Source: Medakamo hakoo (taxonomy: Eukaryota; Chlorophyta; Trebouxiophyceae; Coccomyxaceae). From it: a DNA stretch of 64,000 bases. Under the pieces are notes generated by a model. That model was given only the letters and a program-made list of their open reading frames with translations, had not been told where the DNA came from and ran no database searches. Positions 11,701-22,873 of the stretch are shown here, piece after piece. The DNA lies in NCBI GenBank assembly GCA_026636295.1, contig CP089462.1, positions 1 through 64,000 on the forward strand, given 5' to 3'. Numbering within the stretch: position 1 is the stretch's first letter; each line of letters starts with the position of its first letter. Both the position numbers and the translations under genes were made by a program.

Positions 11701-14700
11701 CCAAGCCCGTCATGCACACCGAGCCTGTCAACCAGGTTTCGACGCTGCTGACGCTGTTGGACGGCGCGCTGGGCCGGGTGGGCGGTGGTGGCGGCGGCGG
11801 TGGTGGTGGTGGGCGTTCCAGTGCGGCGGGCGACCAAAACGCGTCGTCGCCCACGTCCACGCCACCTCCCGCCGCGTACGAGCGCGTCTTCCTGTACGCC
11901 GTCGCCTGGGGCTTGGGCGGCCTGCTGGACGCGGCCGACCGGGAGGGCTTGGACGCCGAACTGCGCAAGCTGTCGTCGGCCATGCCAGAGGTAAAGAATA
12001 AGGGGGGGGGGGAGTGGAGAGTGGAGAGCGGTGGAGCCCGCTGCCTCGTGCGCTTTTTTCACATCCACCCACCCCTCCCCACACACCCGACAACAGCCCT
12101 CCTCCACCACGGCCACCACCATCTACGACTACGCCGTCGCCGACGGCGGCGCGGGCTGGCAGCCCTGGTCGGACCGGGTGCCGGTCTGGCGCGTGCCCAG
12201 CAGCAGCGCCGCTCCTCCTGCGCGCGCTGCGGCCGCGGCCGGTCTGCCCGCGCCGACCGCGCCCGCGCCCGCCGCCGTCCCGACCGTGGAATCGACCCGC
12301 CTCGCCGCGCTCATGGGCCTGATGCACGCGGCGGGCAAGCCGGTCCTGCTGGTGGGCGGGCCCGGCACGGCCAAGACGACGATCGTGCGCCAGTTCCTGG
12401 CCGGCCTGGCGGCCGAGTCGACGCCGACCACGTCGCACGGCTCAAAGACGCTGACCTTTTCCTCGCTCACCACACCCGCCATCTTCCAGGCCGCGGTGGA
12501 GGCGTGCGTGGAAAAACGGCAGGGCCGCACCTACGGCCCTCCGCCGGGCCGGGTCCTCACCCTCTTCCTGGACGACCTGTCCATGCCCGCCCTGAACGAG
12601 TGGGGCGACCAGCCCACCGCCGAAGCGGTGCGCCAGCTGCTGGAAGCGGGCGGCCTGTACTCCACGGACAAGCCGGTCGGCGAAATGAAGTCGTTCGTGG
12701 ACACGCGCGTCGTGGCTGCCATGCGCTGCCCGGTGGGCGGGGCGAACGACGTGCCCAACCGGCTGAAACGCCAGTTTGCGATGTTGGCGGTGCCCGCTCC
12801 GTCGCCCGCCGTCCTGGGCGGCGTGTTTTCGCCCCTGGTCGCCGCGCGCTTTGACGCGGCGCTGTGCGGGGCCGACGCCGCGGCTGTCGCCGCGGCCCTG
12901 GTGCCGGCCACGATCGCCCTGGCGTCCCGCCTGTCTGGGCGCCTCCTGCCCACCCCGGCCAAGGTCCACTACCGGTTCTCCATGCACGAGCTGGCCCAAG
13001 TCTTTGGCGGCCTGCTGCTGGCGGCGCGCGACCGCTTTTCGGTGGTGGCCACCCCGCCGCCGCCGCCGTCGGGCGACGCGCCGCCTCCGCCGTCCACGCC
13101 CCACCTGTCCACGCCGTCCACCTACATCACCGTCCTGTGGGCGCACGAGTGCGCGCGCGTGTTTGGCGACCGCATGGTCACGGCCGAAGACGCGGCGACG
13201 GTGGAGGCCGCGATCCGCGACGCGGGCGCGGCCGCGCTGGGGTCCGACCTGGTCGACGCCGCGCTGGCGGCGCCCGTGGCGTTTGTGCACTTTTTGCGCG
13301 ACCCGGAACGCGACGCGGTGACGGGCGAGGTGGCGTCCACCCGTCCGTCCGCCTACGAAGCCGCGCCGTCGCTGGAAGCCCTGCGCGCCCGGTGCGAAGA
13401 CCTGCAAGCCCGCCACCTCGCGGCCGCGCGCGGCGGCGCGGCCTCCCCGCTCGTCCTCTTCCGCGACGCGCTCACCCACCTGGCCCGCCTGACCCGCGTC
13501 CTGGCCATGGACCGCGGGTGCGCGGTCCTGGTGGGCGTGGGCGGCTCCGGCAAACAGTCCCTGGCCCGCCTCGCCGCCTCCTGCGCGGGCGTGGCGGCCT
13601 TCCACATCGCGCCCGGGCGCGGGTACGGCCCGCCCCACTTCCTGGAAGACCTGAAGTCCCTGTACTGCCTGGCCGGCGTCAAGGGCCAGGCCGTCGCCTT
13701 CATCCTGGCCGACGGCGACATCCGGGACGAAGCCTTCCTGGAGTACGTCAACCAAGTCCTGGGCACGGGCGACGTGCCGGGCATGTACACCCGCGACGAG
13801 CTGGACGGCCTGGCGGCCGACCTGCGCCCCGCGTTTGCGGCGGCGCACCCGCCCGGCACGCCCGACTCGCCCGAGGCGCTGCGGTCCTTTTTCCTGGCCC
13901 GCGTCCGCGCCAACCTGCGCATCCTGCTGTGCCTGTCCCCTGTCGGCCCCGCCTTTGCCCGCCGCGTCGCCCAATTCCCGGCCATCTTTGCGGCGTCCGC
14001 CGTCGACTGGTTTTTGCCGTGGCCCGAAGACGCGCTGGCCGCGGTCGCGGCCGCCGCCCTGGCCAAGCTCGACCTGTCCGCCGCCTCCCCGTCCGTGCGG
14101 GCGGCCCTGCCGGCCGCCATGGCGGCCGTCCACGCCCGGGTCATGGACCTGTGTGCCGAGTACCGGTCGGCCCGCCGGCGGTCCGTCCACGTCACCCCCA
14201 AGTCCTACCTGGCTTTCCTGGACGGGTACGCCTCCTTGTACAGCGCCAAGCTCGCGGCCATCCGCTCCTCCGCCGACCAGGTGGCGGGCGGCCTGGCCAA
14301 GATGGACCAGGCCAAGCGGGATGTGGGCCGCATGCGGGAAGAGCTGTCCATCAAAAACGCCGACCTGGCGGTGGCGGGCCGGGAAGCCGCGGCCCTGCTG
14401 GCCCGCATCTCCGAGTCGACGGCAGACGCCGAGCGCGAAAAGGCCAAAGTGTCCGCCATCGTCGACGCCGTCACCGCCCAGGCGTCGTCCATCGCCACCG
14501 TCAAAGACGGCGCGGCCCGCGACCTGGCCGCCGCCAAGCCGGCGCTGGACGCCGCCCTGGCCGCCCTGGCGTCCATCACTCCCAAAGACATCTCCAACCT
14601 GAAAGCCCTGAAAAACCCGCCCGACGTCGTGCGCCGCATCTTCGACTGCGTCCTGCTCCTGCGCCGGTTCCCCCTGGGCCGCGCGACCTGGCACTCCGTC

Positions 14701-17700
14701 AAGGGCGCCATGGTCATCGAGGGCGATTACGAGGCCGCGGTGCGCATGATGGGCGACCTCAACTTCCTGTCCGCCCTCGTCAACTTTCCCAAGGAAACCA
14801 TCACCGACGAACAGGTGGAGCTGCTGCAACCCTACTTTGCCGCGCCCGACTTCAATTACGAGGCCGCCAAGCAAGCGTCCGGCAACGTGGCGGGGCTGTG
14901 CAACTGGGCGTCCGCCATGTGCACGTACCACGCCGTGGCCAAGGAAGTCGACCCCAAAATCCGGGCCCTGCAAGCCGCGGAAGCCGACCTGGCCGCGGCC
15001 GAGGCCGCGCGCGCCGCGGCCGAGGCCAACCTTGCGTCCGTCACGGCCACGCTGGACCGCATGCAGGCCGAGTTCGAGGCGGCCGTCGCGCACAAGCACA
15101 AGCTGGAGGGCGAGGCGGCGACCACCCAAGCCCGCATGGACGCGGCCGAAGCCCTGCTCGCGGCCCTGGGCGGGGAGGAAGGCCGGTGGACGGCCCAGGC
15201 CGCCGAGTTTGAGGCGGCCACGACCCGGCTGGCGGGCGACTGCCTCGTCGCCGCCGGCTTCCTGTCGTACGCCGGCCCGTTTGCCCGCGACTTCCGCGCC
15301 CGCTTGGTGGACGACGTCCTGGCCGGCGGCTGCGTGGCCGCCGGCGTCCCGCTGACGCACGGCGCGCCGCCCACGGCCCTGCTGGTCGACGACGCGGAAG
15401 TCGGCGAGTGGACGGTGGAAGGCCTGCCCACGGACGCCCTGTCCGTCCAAAACGGCGTCCTGGTCACGCGCGCCGTGCGGTGCCCGCTGCTCATCGACCC
15501 GCAGGGCCAGGGCCAGGCCTGGCTGGCCAACCACGTGGGCGGCGGCGGCGGCGGCGTGGGCGGCGGCGGGGGCGCGGCCCCCACCACCCCCACCCGCCTG
15601 CGCACCGTCCAACCCACCGACAAGAAATTCCGGGCCGTCCTGGAAGACTGCCTGTCGAGCGGCACGCCGCTGCTGATCGACTGGCGGGGCGGCGACCTGG
15701 ACCCGGCGCTGGACCCCATCCTGGAACGCCGCTTCATCGTGCGCGGCGGCCGGCCAGCGGCCGTCCTGCTCGGCGACCGCGAGGTCGACCTGTCGCCCGG
15801 CTTTGCCCTGTACCTCGCCACGCCCGACCCGGCGCCCGCCCTCACCCCTGAGCTGTGCGCCCGCGTCACGGCCGTCGACTTCACCGTCACGGAGTCGGGC
15901 CTGGAAGAACAGCTGCTCGGCCGCCTGGTCATGGCCGAACGCCGCGACCTGGAGGAGCGGCGCGTCGCGCTCGTCGCCGAGGCGGCCACCCACCGCCGCC
16001 GCCTGCGCCAGCTGGAGGTGGACCTGCTGGCCCGCCTGTCCGCGGCGCAGGGCGACCTGGTGGACGACGCCGCCCTGGTGGGCGTGCTGGCCAACACCAA
16101 GCGCGCCGCGGGCGAGGCGGCCGACCGGCTGGCGGTCGCGTCCGACACCAACGCCAAAATTCGGGTGGCGTGCGACGAGTTCCGCCCCGCCGCCGCGCGG
16201 GGCGCCCTCCTGTACTTCCTCGTCCTGGACTTTGCGGGCGTCAACGCCATGTACCAGACGTCGCTGGCCCAGTTCTGCCGCCTGTACGACGGGTCCATTG
16301 CGGCCGCCGAGGCCGCGACCCTTACGTCCCGCCGCGTGGCGGCCATCGCCGACACGCTCACCGCCACCGTCCACGCCTTCATCCTGCGCGGCCTGTACGA
16401 AGCCGACCGGCCCGTGTTCTCGGGCATGCTGGCGCTGCGCATGGGGCTGGCGGCCGGGGCGGTGAGCGGGGCTGAGGCGGACGCGGTGCTGCGTGGCGGG
16501 AGTGGTGGTGGTGGTGGGGGGAGTGGCGCGCGCGGCGCGCCGCCGCCGGCGCCGCTGCCGCCTGGCACCAAGCAGCGCCCGAAAGACTGGCTGCCAGACG
16601 CCGGCTGGGCCGCGGCCTGCGCCCTCGCGTCCGCCGTCCCCGCCCTGCGCGACCTGCCCGCCTCCCTGGTCCGGTCCGAAGCCGGCTGGCGCGCCTGGTG
16701 GGGCGCGCCCGCGCCCGAAGCCCTGCCCCTGCCGGACCAGTTGGAGGGCGGGCCGCCGCCGCCGGCGCCGCCGCCGCCCGGCTCGCCCGCCTCCATCCGC
16801 CCCGCCTTCCTGCGCCTGGCCGTCGTCCGCGCGCTCCGCGAAGACCGCACCCTGCCCGCCCTCGCCGGCCTGGTGTCCGCCACCCTGGGCCCGGCCTGCG
16901 CGGACGCGCCGCCGCCGTCCCTGGCCTCCGCCATCGACGAAGCGACGCCCGCCACCCCCATCATCTGCCTCCTGTCCAAGGGCTCCGACCCGACGCGCGC
17001 CATTGAAGACCTGGCCAAGCGCCGCCGGGTGCGCGTCTACCCGGTGTCGCTGGGTCAGGGCCAGGAAGGCGCGGCCCGGCGCGCCCTGGCCGCCGCCGCG
17101 GCGGGCGGCGGGTGGGCCGTCCTCCAAAACGCGCACCTCGGCCCGGCGCTCATGCCAGACATCGAGGCGGCCGTGGCGGCGCCCGACACGCTGGTCACGC
17201 TGGGTGGTGGTGGTGGTGGTGGTGGTGGTGGTGGGGGCGGGGGCGGGGGCGGGCCGGGCCCGGCCGGTGCGCCTGGCTCGTCCGCCCCGCCGTCCGCGGC
17301 GGCTGCGGGCGCGCCCGCACCCCCACCCCCACCCCGCCCGTCCCCACCCCACCCGGCCTTCCGCCTGTTCATCACCGTGTCGCCGACGCCGACCTTCCCG
17401 CCCGGCCTGCTCCAGGCCGGCATCAAGGTCACGGACGACCCGCCGACCGGCGTGCGCGCGGGCCTGCGCGCCACCTTCCGCGACGTCGTCACCCAGGACG
17501 TGCTGGACGCGGTGCCGGGCCGCCCGGAGTGGCGGCCGCTGCTCTACTCCGCGGCCTTCATGCACGCCCTGGTCCTGGAGCGGCGCCGGTTCGGCCCCCT
17601 GGGCTGGGTCGTCCCCTACGACTTTGGCCGGGAAGACCTGGCCGCCGTCCTGGCCTTCCTGCAACGCCACCTGTCCGGCCTGGCGCCGGTCGCCGCCCCG

Positions 17701-19083
17701 GGCGGCGGCGGCGGGGCCGGGGCCGGGGCCGGCACCGCCGCCCCGCCCCCCGGCCCCGCCCCGTCCTGGGACGCCATCCGGTTCATGGCGGCGGCCATCC
17801 AGTACGGCGGCCGCATCACGGCCGACTACGACGCCCGGGTCATGGACGCGTACGCGGCCCGGTGCCTGGGCCCGGCCGTGTGCGCGCCCGGCTGGGACGT
17901 GGGCGCGGGCGCCGTCGTGGCGGGTGGTGGTGGCGGCACCACACCGCCCCGCTACGCCGTCCTGGCGTGTCCCGAGCTGGAGGCCACGCGCAAGGCCATC
18001 GAAGACCTGCCCCCCCTGGACGCGCCCGACCTGTTTGGCCTGCACGCGTCGGCGGAGCTGGCGTACCGTGGGGCGCAAGCCCGGGCCGCGCTGGCGGCCA
18101 TGGCTGGGTTGCAGCCGTCGGCCGCCCTGGCGGTCGGCGGCGCGGGGTCAGGCGCGCCCGCCGCCGCCGCCGCGCCCACCCCCGCCTCCTCCCCCGCGTC
18201 GGCGCGCGAAGCCGCGGCCGACGCGGCGGCTGCCTCCCTCCAAGCCCGCCTCCCGCCCCGCACCCCGCCGGCCGACGTGGCGTCCGGCCTGGCCCGCCAG
18301 CCGGGCGGCCCCGCCTCCCCGCTCGCCGTCTTTGTGCGCCAGGAGGTCGCGCGCCTGGACGGCGTGCTGGCCAGCGTCGGCGCCGACCTGGCCGCCCTGC
18401 GTGCCGCCCTGGCCGGCACGGCGTCGCTGACGCCCGCCCTGGCCGCCGCCCTGGAAGCCCTGGCCGACGGCCGCACCCCGGCCGCCTGGACCAAGGCCTC
18501 CTGGGACGCGCCGTCCCTGGCGGGCTGGGCCGAGGCCGCGGCCGCGCGCGCGGCGCAGCTGACCCGCTGGCTGGCCGGCGGCCGCCCCAAAGCCGTCTGG
18601 CTGCCCGGCCTGTTCAACCCGCCCGGCTTCTTCACGGCCATCAAGCAGGAGGCGGCACGGGCCAAAGCGGCCGAAGGCTGGGCCCTGGACGACGTCGCCC
18701 TGTCCCTGACCGTCACGCACCCGCCCGCCTCGTCCGACGCGGGTGCCGACCTCCCGCCCGCCGGCCTCTTCATTTCCGGCCTGTGGCTGGACGGCGCGGC
18801 CTGGGACGGCAAGGCCGGGCGCCTGGCCGACCCGGCCGACGCGCGCAAAGGCGGCGGCGCGCCCGTCCCGCTGCCGTGGGTGGCGCTGACCGCCGTGCAG
18901 AGCGCGGGAGGGGGCGTGGCGTCCGGCCCCGCCCCGGCCCGCCCCGGCTACTACGGCGCGCCCCTGTACCGGGCCCGCCGCCGGGAAGGCAGCGCGTTGG
19001 CCGAGGTTTCTTTAAAGACGGAGGGCGACGCGGCCGTGGCCTGGACGCTGCGCGGCGTGGCCGTGCTGTGCAATCCCGAGTAG
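2771..19083 (+). CDS. Axonemal dynein heavy chain, outer-arm gamma (DNAH5/8) type
   Basis: Twelve exons (2771-2836, 3099-3578, 3674-4945, 5049-5324, 5428-6654, 6752-7006, 7098-7385, 7495-7695, 7816-9603, 9726-9903, 10078-11990, 12097-19083) join in phase to about 4,976 aa, slightly long for the family. The N-terminal tail (DHC_N1) fills exons 2-9 and is very Ala-rich; the linker lies before exon 11. Walker A loops: AAA1 GPAGTGKTE (about residue 2087), AAA2 GPSGAGKTT (2371), AAA3 GGPGTAKTT (2735), AAA4 GVGGSGKQS (3127). The stalk coiled coil and microtubule-binding domain span about 3337-3690, followed by AAA5, AAA6 and a full C-terminal domain. The block HYDFGLRNILAVLRTAG and the N-terminal DARHRWMVAR suggest the gamma outer-arm class. 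It drives microtubule sliding in motile cilia. Oddities: Gly-rich insertions, a GC donor after exon 9, and a 7-kb uninterrupted last exon. Confidence 0.93.
9604..9725 (+). other. Probable GC-AG intron with TATAAA-like 3' end
   Basis: The reading frame upstream ends in ACG CAG followed by GCACGG, and downstream must resume at ACC GCC CTG in phase 0. The nearby GT sites (9611-9612 and earlier) give the wrong phase, so a GC donor at 9604-9605 is the simplest solution. The acceptor is preceded by CACATATAAAATGCAG, unusually AT-rich for this genome. Confidence 0.6.
11785..11812 (+). repeat. In-frame Gly-codon tract between AAA2 and AAA3 of dynein
   Basis: A run of GGT/GGC codons encodes about ten glycines inside the dynein heavy chain, in a loop not expected to be conserved. 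GGT is uncommon elsewhere in this gene, so the tract looks like microsatellite growth rather than selected sequence. Confidence 0.7.
17203..17253 (+). repeat. (GGT)10 plus GGG/GGC tract encoding 17 glycines in dynein AAA6 region
   Basis: Ten GGT codons are followed by seven alternating GGG/GGC codons, all in frame with the dynein heavy chain, after VTL and before PGPAG. The low-complexity stretch continues with Pro/Ala to about 17350 before FRLFITVSPTPTFP resumes. Confidence 0.85.
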
Positions 19084-19230
19084 TGATGGTGGGAGTGGGG
19101 TGGTGGGGTGGAGAGAGGGAGGGGATTGGCATGGGAGAGCGGGGTGTTGCCTCCTCCCCCGTCACTGCGTTGTTCTCGTTCCATTCCACCCCACCCCCGC
19201 CCCTCCACACGCGCGCGTTGTATGACCGCC

Positions 19231-20803
19231 ATGGATGGAGCGCCCCCTGCCCCGCCGTCGGCCGCCGACGACAAGCGCGGCCGCTGCGTGTTTGTGGGCA
19301 ACCTGTGCGTTGCGAGGAGCAGAGCGAGGGGGATGCTTTTCCAGCGCGCGCGTGTCGTCGTCCCCCGCGCCTCGCCATCCTCCCCCTCACACCTCACTCC
19401 CACCATTCGCGCAGGCCCATGGAAGTCACGGAAGACGGACTGGCCGCCTTTTTTGACAAGGTGAGGTCCTGAGGGTCGGGCTGAGGGGGATGGAAAAACA
19501 AGGAGCGCCCGCGATCTCTGTGCTCGACGCGAGGCATTGAAAGGGGCGGGAGAAAATTATAACGGCGCAGCGAGGGACGAGGATGCTCCTCCAATCCTGG
19601 CGCGTGGCCGTTGCGTCACGCTGGACGGCCTGGTGGGCGTCCTGGGCGTGTGGCGTGACGGCCGAAGGCGATTCTACGCCGGCGACAGGGCGTCGAGTCG
19701 TTTTTTTTGGCCAGCGACCTCGACTCCCCCCCTCTCTCACACACCCCTTCCCGCCCTCACCCCCTCACTCTCCACCCGCCAAACACAGTACGGCAAGCCC
19801 GTGCGCGTCGACCTGAAGACGCCATCCCGGCCGCCCGCGTACGCGTTCGTCGAATTTGAGACGGCCCAGTGCGTTTCTTTTTTGAGGTGGGCCGGGCGGG
19901 CCGCTGTCCATCCCACCTCAACCACACGCACCCACCCCGCCCCACCTCGCCCACCACCCGTCCCACCCAAAAAAAAACAGGACGGCCGAAGACGCGGCCG
20001 AAGGCTGCAACGGCACCATGTTTGGCGACAACAAAGTCCGCGTCGAGATCTCGCGCGGGCCGGGCACGGGCGTCCCGCGCGGCGGCCTGCGCGGCGAGCG
20101 CGGCGACCGCGACCGCGGCGGCGACCGCGACCGGGGCTACGACCGCGGCGGGTACGGCCCGCCCCCCCGCGGCGGCGACCGCGGCGACCGCGGCGGCCGG
20201 TGGCGCCTCAACATCACGGGCCTGCCGCCCGGCACGTCCTGGCAGGACGTCAAAGACCACTTCCGCCCCGTGGCCACGCCCGCCCGCACCGACGTCATGC
20301 CCGACCCGGCCTCGGACGGCGGGCGGGGCGTGCGCGGCATCGCGGAGTTCAACCACCCGGACGACGCGGAGCGGGCGGCGCGCAAGCTGGACGACACCGA
20401 GTTCCGCAACAAGTACGGCGACCGGGCGTACGTGCGCATCTACCCCGACTTCGGCGGCGGGGGTGGGCCGCCGCCCGGCTATGGCAGCGGCGGCGGGTAC
20501 GGCGGCGGGCGCTGGGGCGGCGGCGGCCGGTACGACGACGACCGCGGCGGCCGCCGGGACGACTACTACCACGACTCCCGCCGCGGCGGCCGCGGCCGGG
20601 ACCGGTCGTACTCGCCGCGCCGCCGGTCCCGGTCCCGGTCCCGGTCCGGCGGCGAGCGGCGGCGCCGGGACTACAGCCGGTCGCGGTCGCCCGTCGACGA
20701 CCGCCGCGACCGGCGCGCGCGCTCGCGCACGCCGCCGCGCCGGTCGGGCGGCGGCTCGCGCCGGTCGCCGTCCCGGTCGCCCGCTCGGTCCATGTCCCGG
20801 TGA
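19231..20803 (+). CDS. SR splicing factor, SRSF1/SR34-like (two RRMs plus RS tail)
   Basis: Four exons (19231-19304, 19415-19460, 19789-19868, 19981-20803) give 340 aa; an ATG three codons upstream (19222) is also possible. RRM1 (about residues 15-90) has RNP2 CVFVGNLP and RNP1-like AYAFVEFE, both rebuilt correctly across splice sites. A Gly/Arg/Asp-rich linker (about 95-138) follows. The second, pseudo-RRM (about 140-210) has SWQDVKDH near residue 153, the signature of SRSF1-type proteins (SWQDLKDH). The tail from about 260 is rich in Arg-Ser dipeptides. Such proteins bind exonic enhancers and recruit U1 and U2AF. It lies 147 bp after the dynein stop, same strand. Its own third intron is long for this window (328 bp), an obvious place for autoregulation, though nothing in the sequence proves that. 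Confidence 0.92.
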
Positions 20804-21505
20804 GGAGGAGGGCGGAGGGAGCGAGCGCGCGCGAGAGAGAGAGAGTAGGTGGGGGTGTGGCCCTGTGTGCGTGTGCGTGCGGGAGAAGAGGGAGAGAGGA
20901 AAAAAAAAAGAGACGGGGCGGCGTCTCGTCGAGGCAAACGGAAAAAAAAAGCCGAGTGTGTTCTGTTGTTCGCTGCGCGTCCCCCCTGTTATGGCTGTGT
21001 GGGCCGGCTGTGTGGCCTCTCCTGTCTGTTTTTTTCTGGTGGGGGCAACATCCAACCCGGCGCAGGCCAGGGGAACCGTCGCTGGCTTTTTTTACACGGC
21101 GCCGCCTCGTCCCCCTCGTGCACACACACAACGGCGGCCGTCGGCCCCAGGCAACTTGGAAAAACCCGGGCGCGACCCAGCCGCCTGGAGCAATGAGGAC
21201 GCACGCTCGCAGCAAAAAGGACTTGATAAAAAAAAGAATGGAATGGATGGACAGACAAAAAAGAACCCCCCCTCAGCCCGCTCGGACGCAGAGGGAGGGA
21301 AAGAGAAACTGCCGGGGGAGTGGTGGTGTGCGGGCGTTCCGAGCGATGGCTGAGGGGGTGGGGGAGAATAGAAACAAACGCACTGATGGGGGGGGGGGGG
21401 GGAGGGCGGGCTCAGCACAGAAAAGAATGAAATGAACGGGAAGGGGGTGTAGATTTTTGTGGTGTTTGTCTTCGTTTGGGGTTTGGCTCACCCGCGCGTC
21501 ACCAT
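20804..21505. other. Convergent intergenic region, SR factor / bZIP 3' ends
   Basis: About 700 bp between two facing stop codons. It is less GC-rich than the genes, with A-runs at about 20901-20909, 20941-20949 and 21227-21235, T-runs near 21029 and 21089, GA-repeats at 20834-20846, and a G13 run near 21389. It presumably holds both 3' untranslated regions. No gene or structured RNA was recognised. Confidence 0.5.
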
Positions 21506-22873
21506 TCAGAACGCGGCAAAGTCCATGGGCGACACGGGCTCCATGATGCCGTCGCCAAAGCCAAAGGGCGAGGCCGCGTGCGCGGTCGCGCCACACGGCG
21601 ACGCAGGGTTGGAGGCGTGCGCGCCGCCGCCGCCGCCACCCGCGCCAAAGCTGACGTCCAGCGGGGACAGGGACCGCGGCAGCGACGGGGACGCGGCTTG
21701 GTGGTGGTGGTGGTGGTGGGCGTGGTGGTGGTGGTGCACGGGCGTCAGGGCGACGGCCGCGGGCGGCGGCGACGCGGCGGGGAAGGCGCGGGGTTGAGGC
21801 GGCGGCGGCGGCGGCGGCGGCGGGGGAGACGTGACCGCGGCCGCCGACCCCGGCCGGGACCGGGGCGCGGGCGGCGGCAGGCCGGTGGCGACGCGGAGGC
21901 CGCTCCCAGACGCGCTGCCCGGCCGGGCCGGTGGCACGCCCGGCGGCGGCGTGAGCGACGACACGCCGTACGCGGCCGCGGGCGGCGGCGGCGGCAGTGC
22001 CACCACCTCTGGCGGCGGCGGCGGCGGAGGCATGGGTGGCAGCGGGCCCAGGACGGGCGGCGGCCCGCCGGCCAGGCGGGTCGCGGCCGCCACGCCGCCC
22101 ACAGCCTCGATCGCCGCGGCCAGCTCCGCGTCCTTGCGCGCGGCCGCGGCCAGGCCCGCGTCGACCGCGGCCGACAGGCGGCCGTGGTCGGCGACGGTCA
22201 CGGCCGCGTCCCGCCGCACGCCCGCCAGCGCCGGCCCCAGGCCCTCGATCTCAACGGCCAGGCTCGTCGCGCTCGCGTCCAGGGACGCAATGAAGTGCAG
22301 CTTGCGCTGGCGCGACCGCTGCGCCGACTGGCGGTTGGCCAGGACGCGCTTGGCCTTGAAGCCGGCGCCGCCGCCGCCCGACCCGTCGTCGTCGGCGTCG
22401 TCGTCGTCGGTCGTCGCGGCGGCGGCGGCGGCGGCGGCGGCGGCGTGGGCGGCCGAACCCGGGCGCGGGCCCCGCGTCACCGCCGTGGCGGCGAGCGCGG
22501 CCGCCACGTCGCCCGTGCCGTAAAACATGAGGGGCAGCGGCTGCGGGCCGGCCGCGGCCGCGGCCATCGCGGCGGCCAAGCCTGGGCTGGACGCGCTCAC
22601 CGCCGCCGCGCCCGCCACGGCCAGGGCACTGGCTTGCACAGCCGCGGTCGCCGCCTCGGCCGCCGCCGACCGGGCGGCCAGGCTGGCGCCCGCCGCCGTC
22701 AGGGCGGCGGCGCCGCCGGCTTTCTTGGCGTGCGCGGACGCCGTCCGCTTTTTGGGGGCCGGACCGGCAGGGGGTGCGGCAGCAGCCCCACCCCGTCCAC
22801 TTGACGGGGCCACGCTCGTTGTCGCGCGCCCGCTGCGGGACGTGCCAGACGACCGGCGGGGCGGGCCGGCCAT
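21506..22873 (-). CDS. bZIP transcription factor, plant group-E-like
   Basis: A single-exon gene of 455 aa. The basic region near residues 172-190 reads KAKRVLANRQSAQRSRQRK, followed by LHFIASLD and a zipper to about residue 245. The core ANRQSAQRSR is, from memory, that of plant bZIP34/61-type factors, where Asn and Arg contact DNA. The zipper is Ala-rich with few clear heptad leucines, so dimer stability may differ. The N-terminal third is Ala/Ser/Lys-rich and the C-terminal half is Pro/Ala/His low complexity, including a His-rich run (about residues 375-390), a possible activation region. Start chosen at MAGPPRRSSG, where basic charged sequence begins. An in-frame ATG further upstream would add mostly Thr/His repeats. 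Head-to-head with the dehydrogenase, 988 bp apart. Confidence 0.85.
   Translation of the reverse strand: MAGPPRRSSGTSRSGRATTSVAPSSGRGGAAAAPPAGPAPKKRTASAHAKKAGGAAALTAAGASLAARSAAAEAATAAVQASALAVAGAAAVSASSPGLAAAMAAAAAGPQPLPLMFYGTGDVAAALAATAVTRGPRPGSAAHAAAAAAAAAATTDDDDADDDGSGGGGAGFKAKRVLANRQSAQRSRQRKLHFIASLDASATSLAVEIEGLGPALAGVRRDAAVTVADHGRLSAAVDAGLAAAARKDAELAAAIEAVGGVAAATRLAGGPPPVLGPLPPMPPPPPPPEVVALPPPPPAAAYGVSSLTPPPGVPPARPGSASGSGLRVATGLPPPAPRSRPGSAAAVTSPPPPPPPPPPQPRAFPAASPPPAAVALTPVHHHHHAHHHHHHQAASPSLPRSLSPLDVSFGAGGGGGGAHASNPASPCGATAHAASPFGFGDGIMEPVSPMDFAAF

Noticed and set aside
12442-18078. 1,878-codon open frame on the minus strand
   Set aside because: It lies wholly opposite dynein AAA exons with unmistakable motifs, has Gln/Arg/Gly-rich composition with no domains, and is explained by lack of AT in stop codons.
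19537-21435. Alternative 632-codon frame over the SR factor
   Set aside because: It reads the SR gene in the wrong frame and through introns; the RRM motifs lie in the spliced frame.
21697-21736. Trinucleotide repeats as a CRISPR array
   Set aside because: Simple GGT/CAC microsatellite coding a His-rich stretch of the bZIP protein; no spacer structure, and the sequence is eukaryotic.
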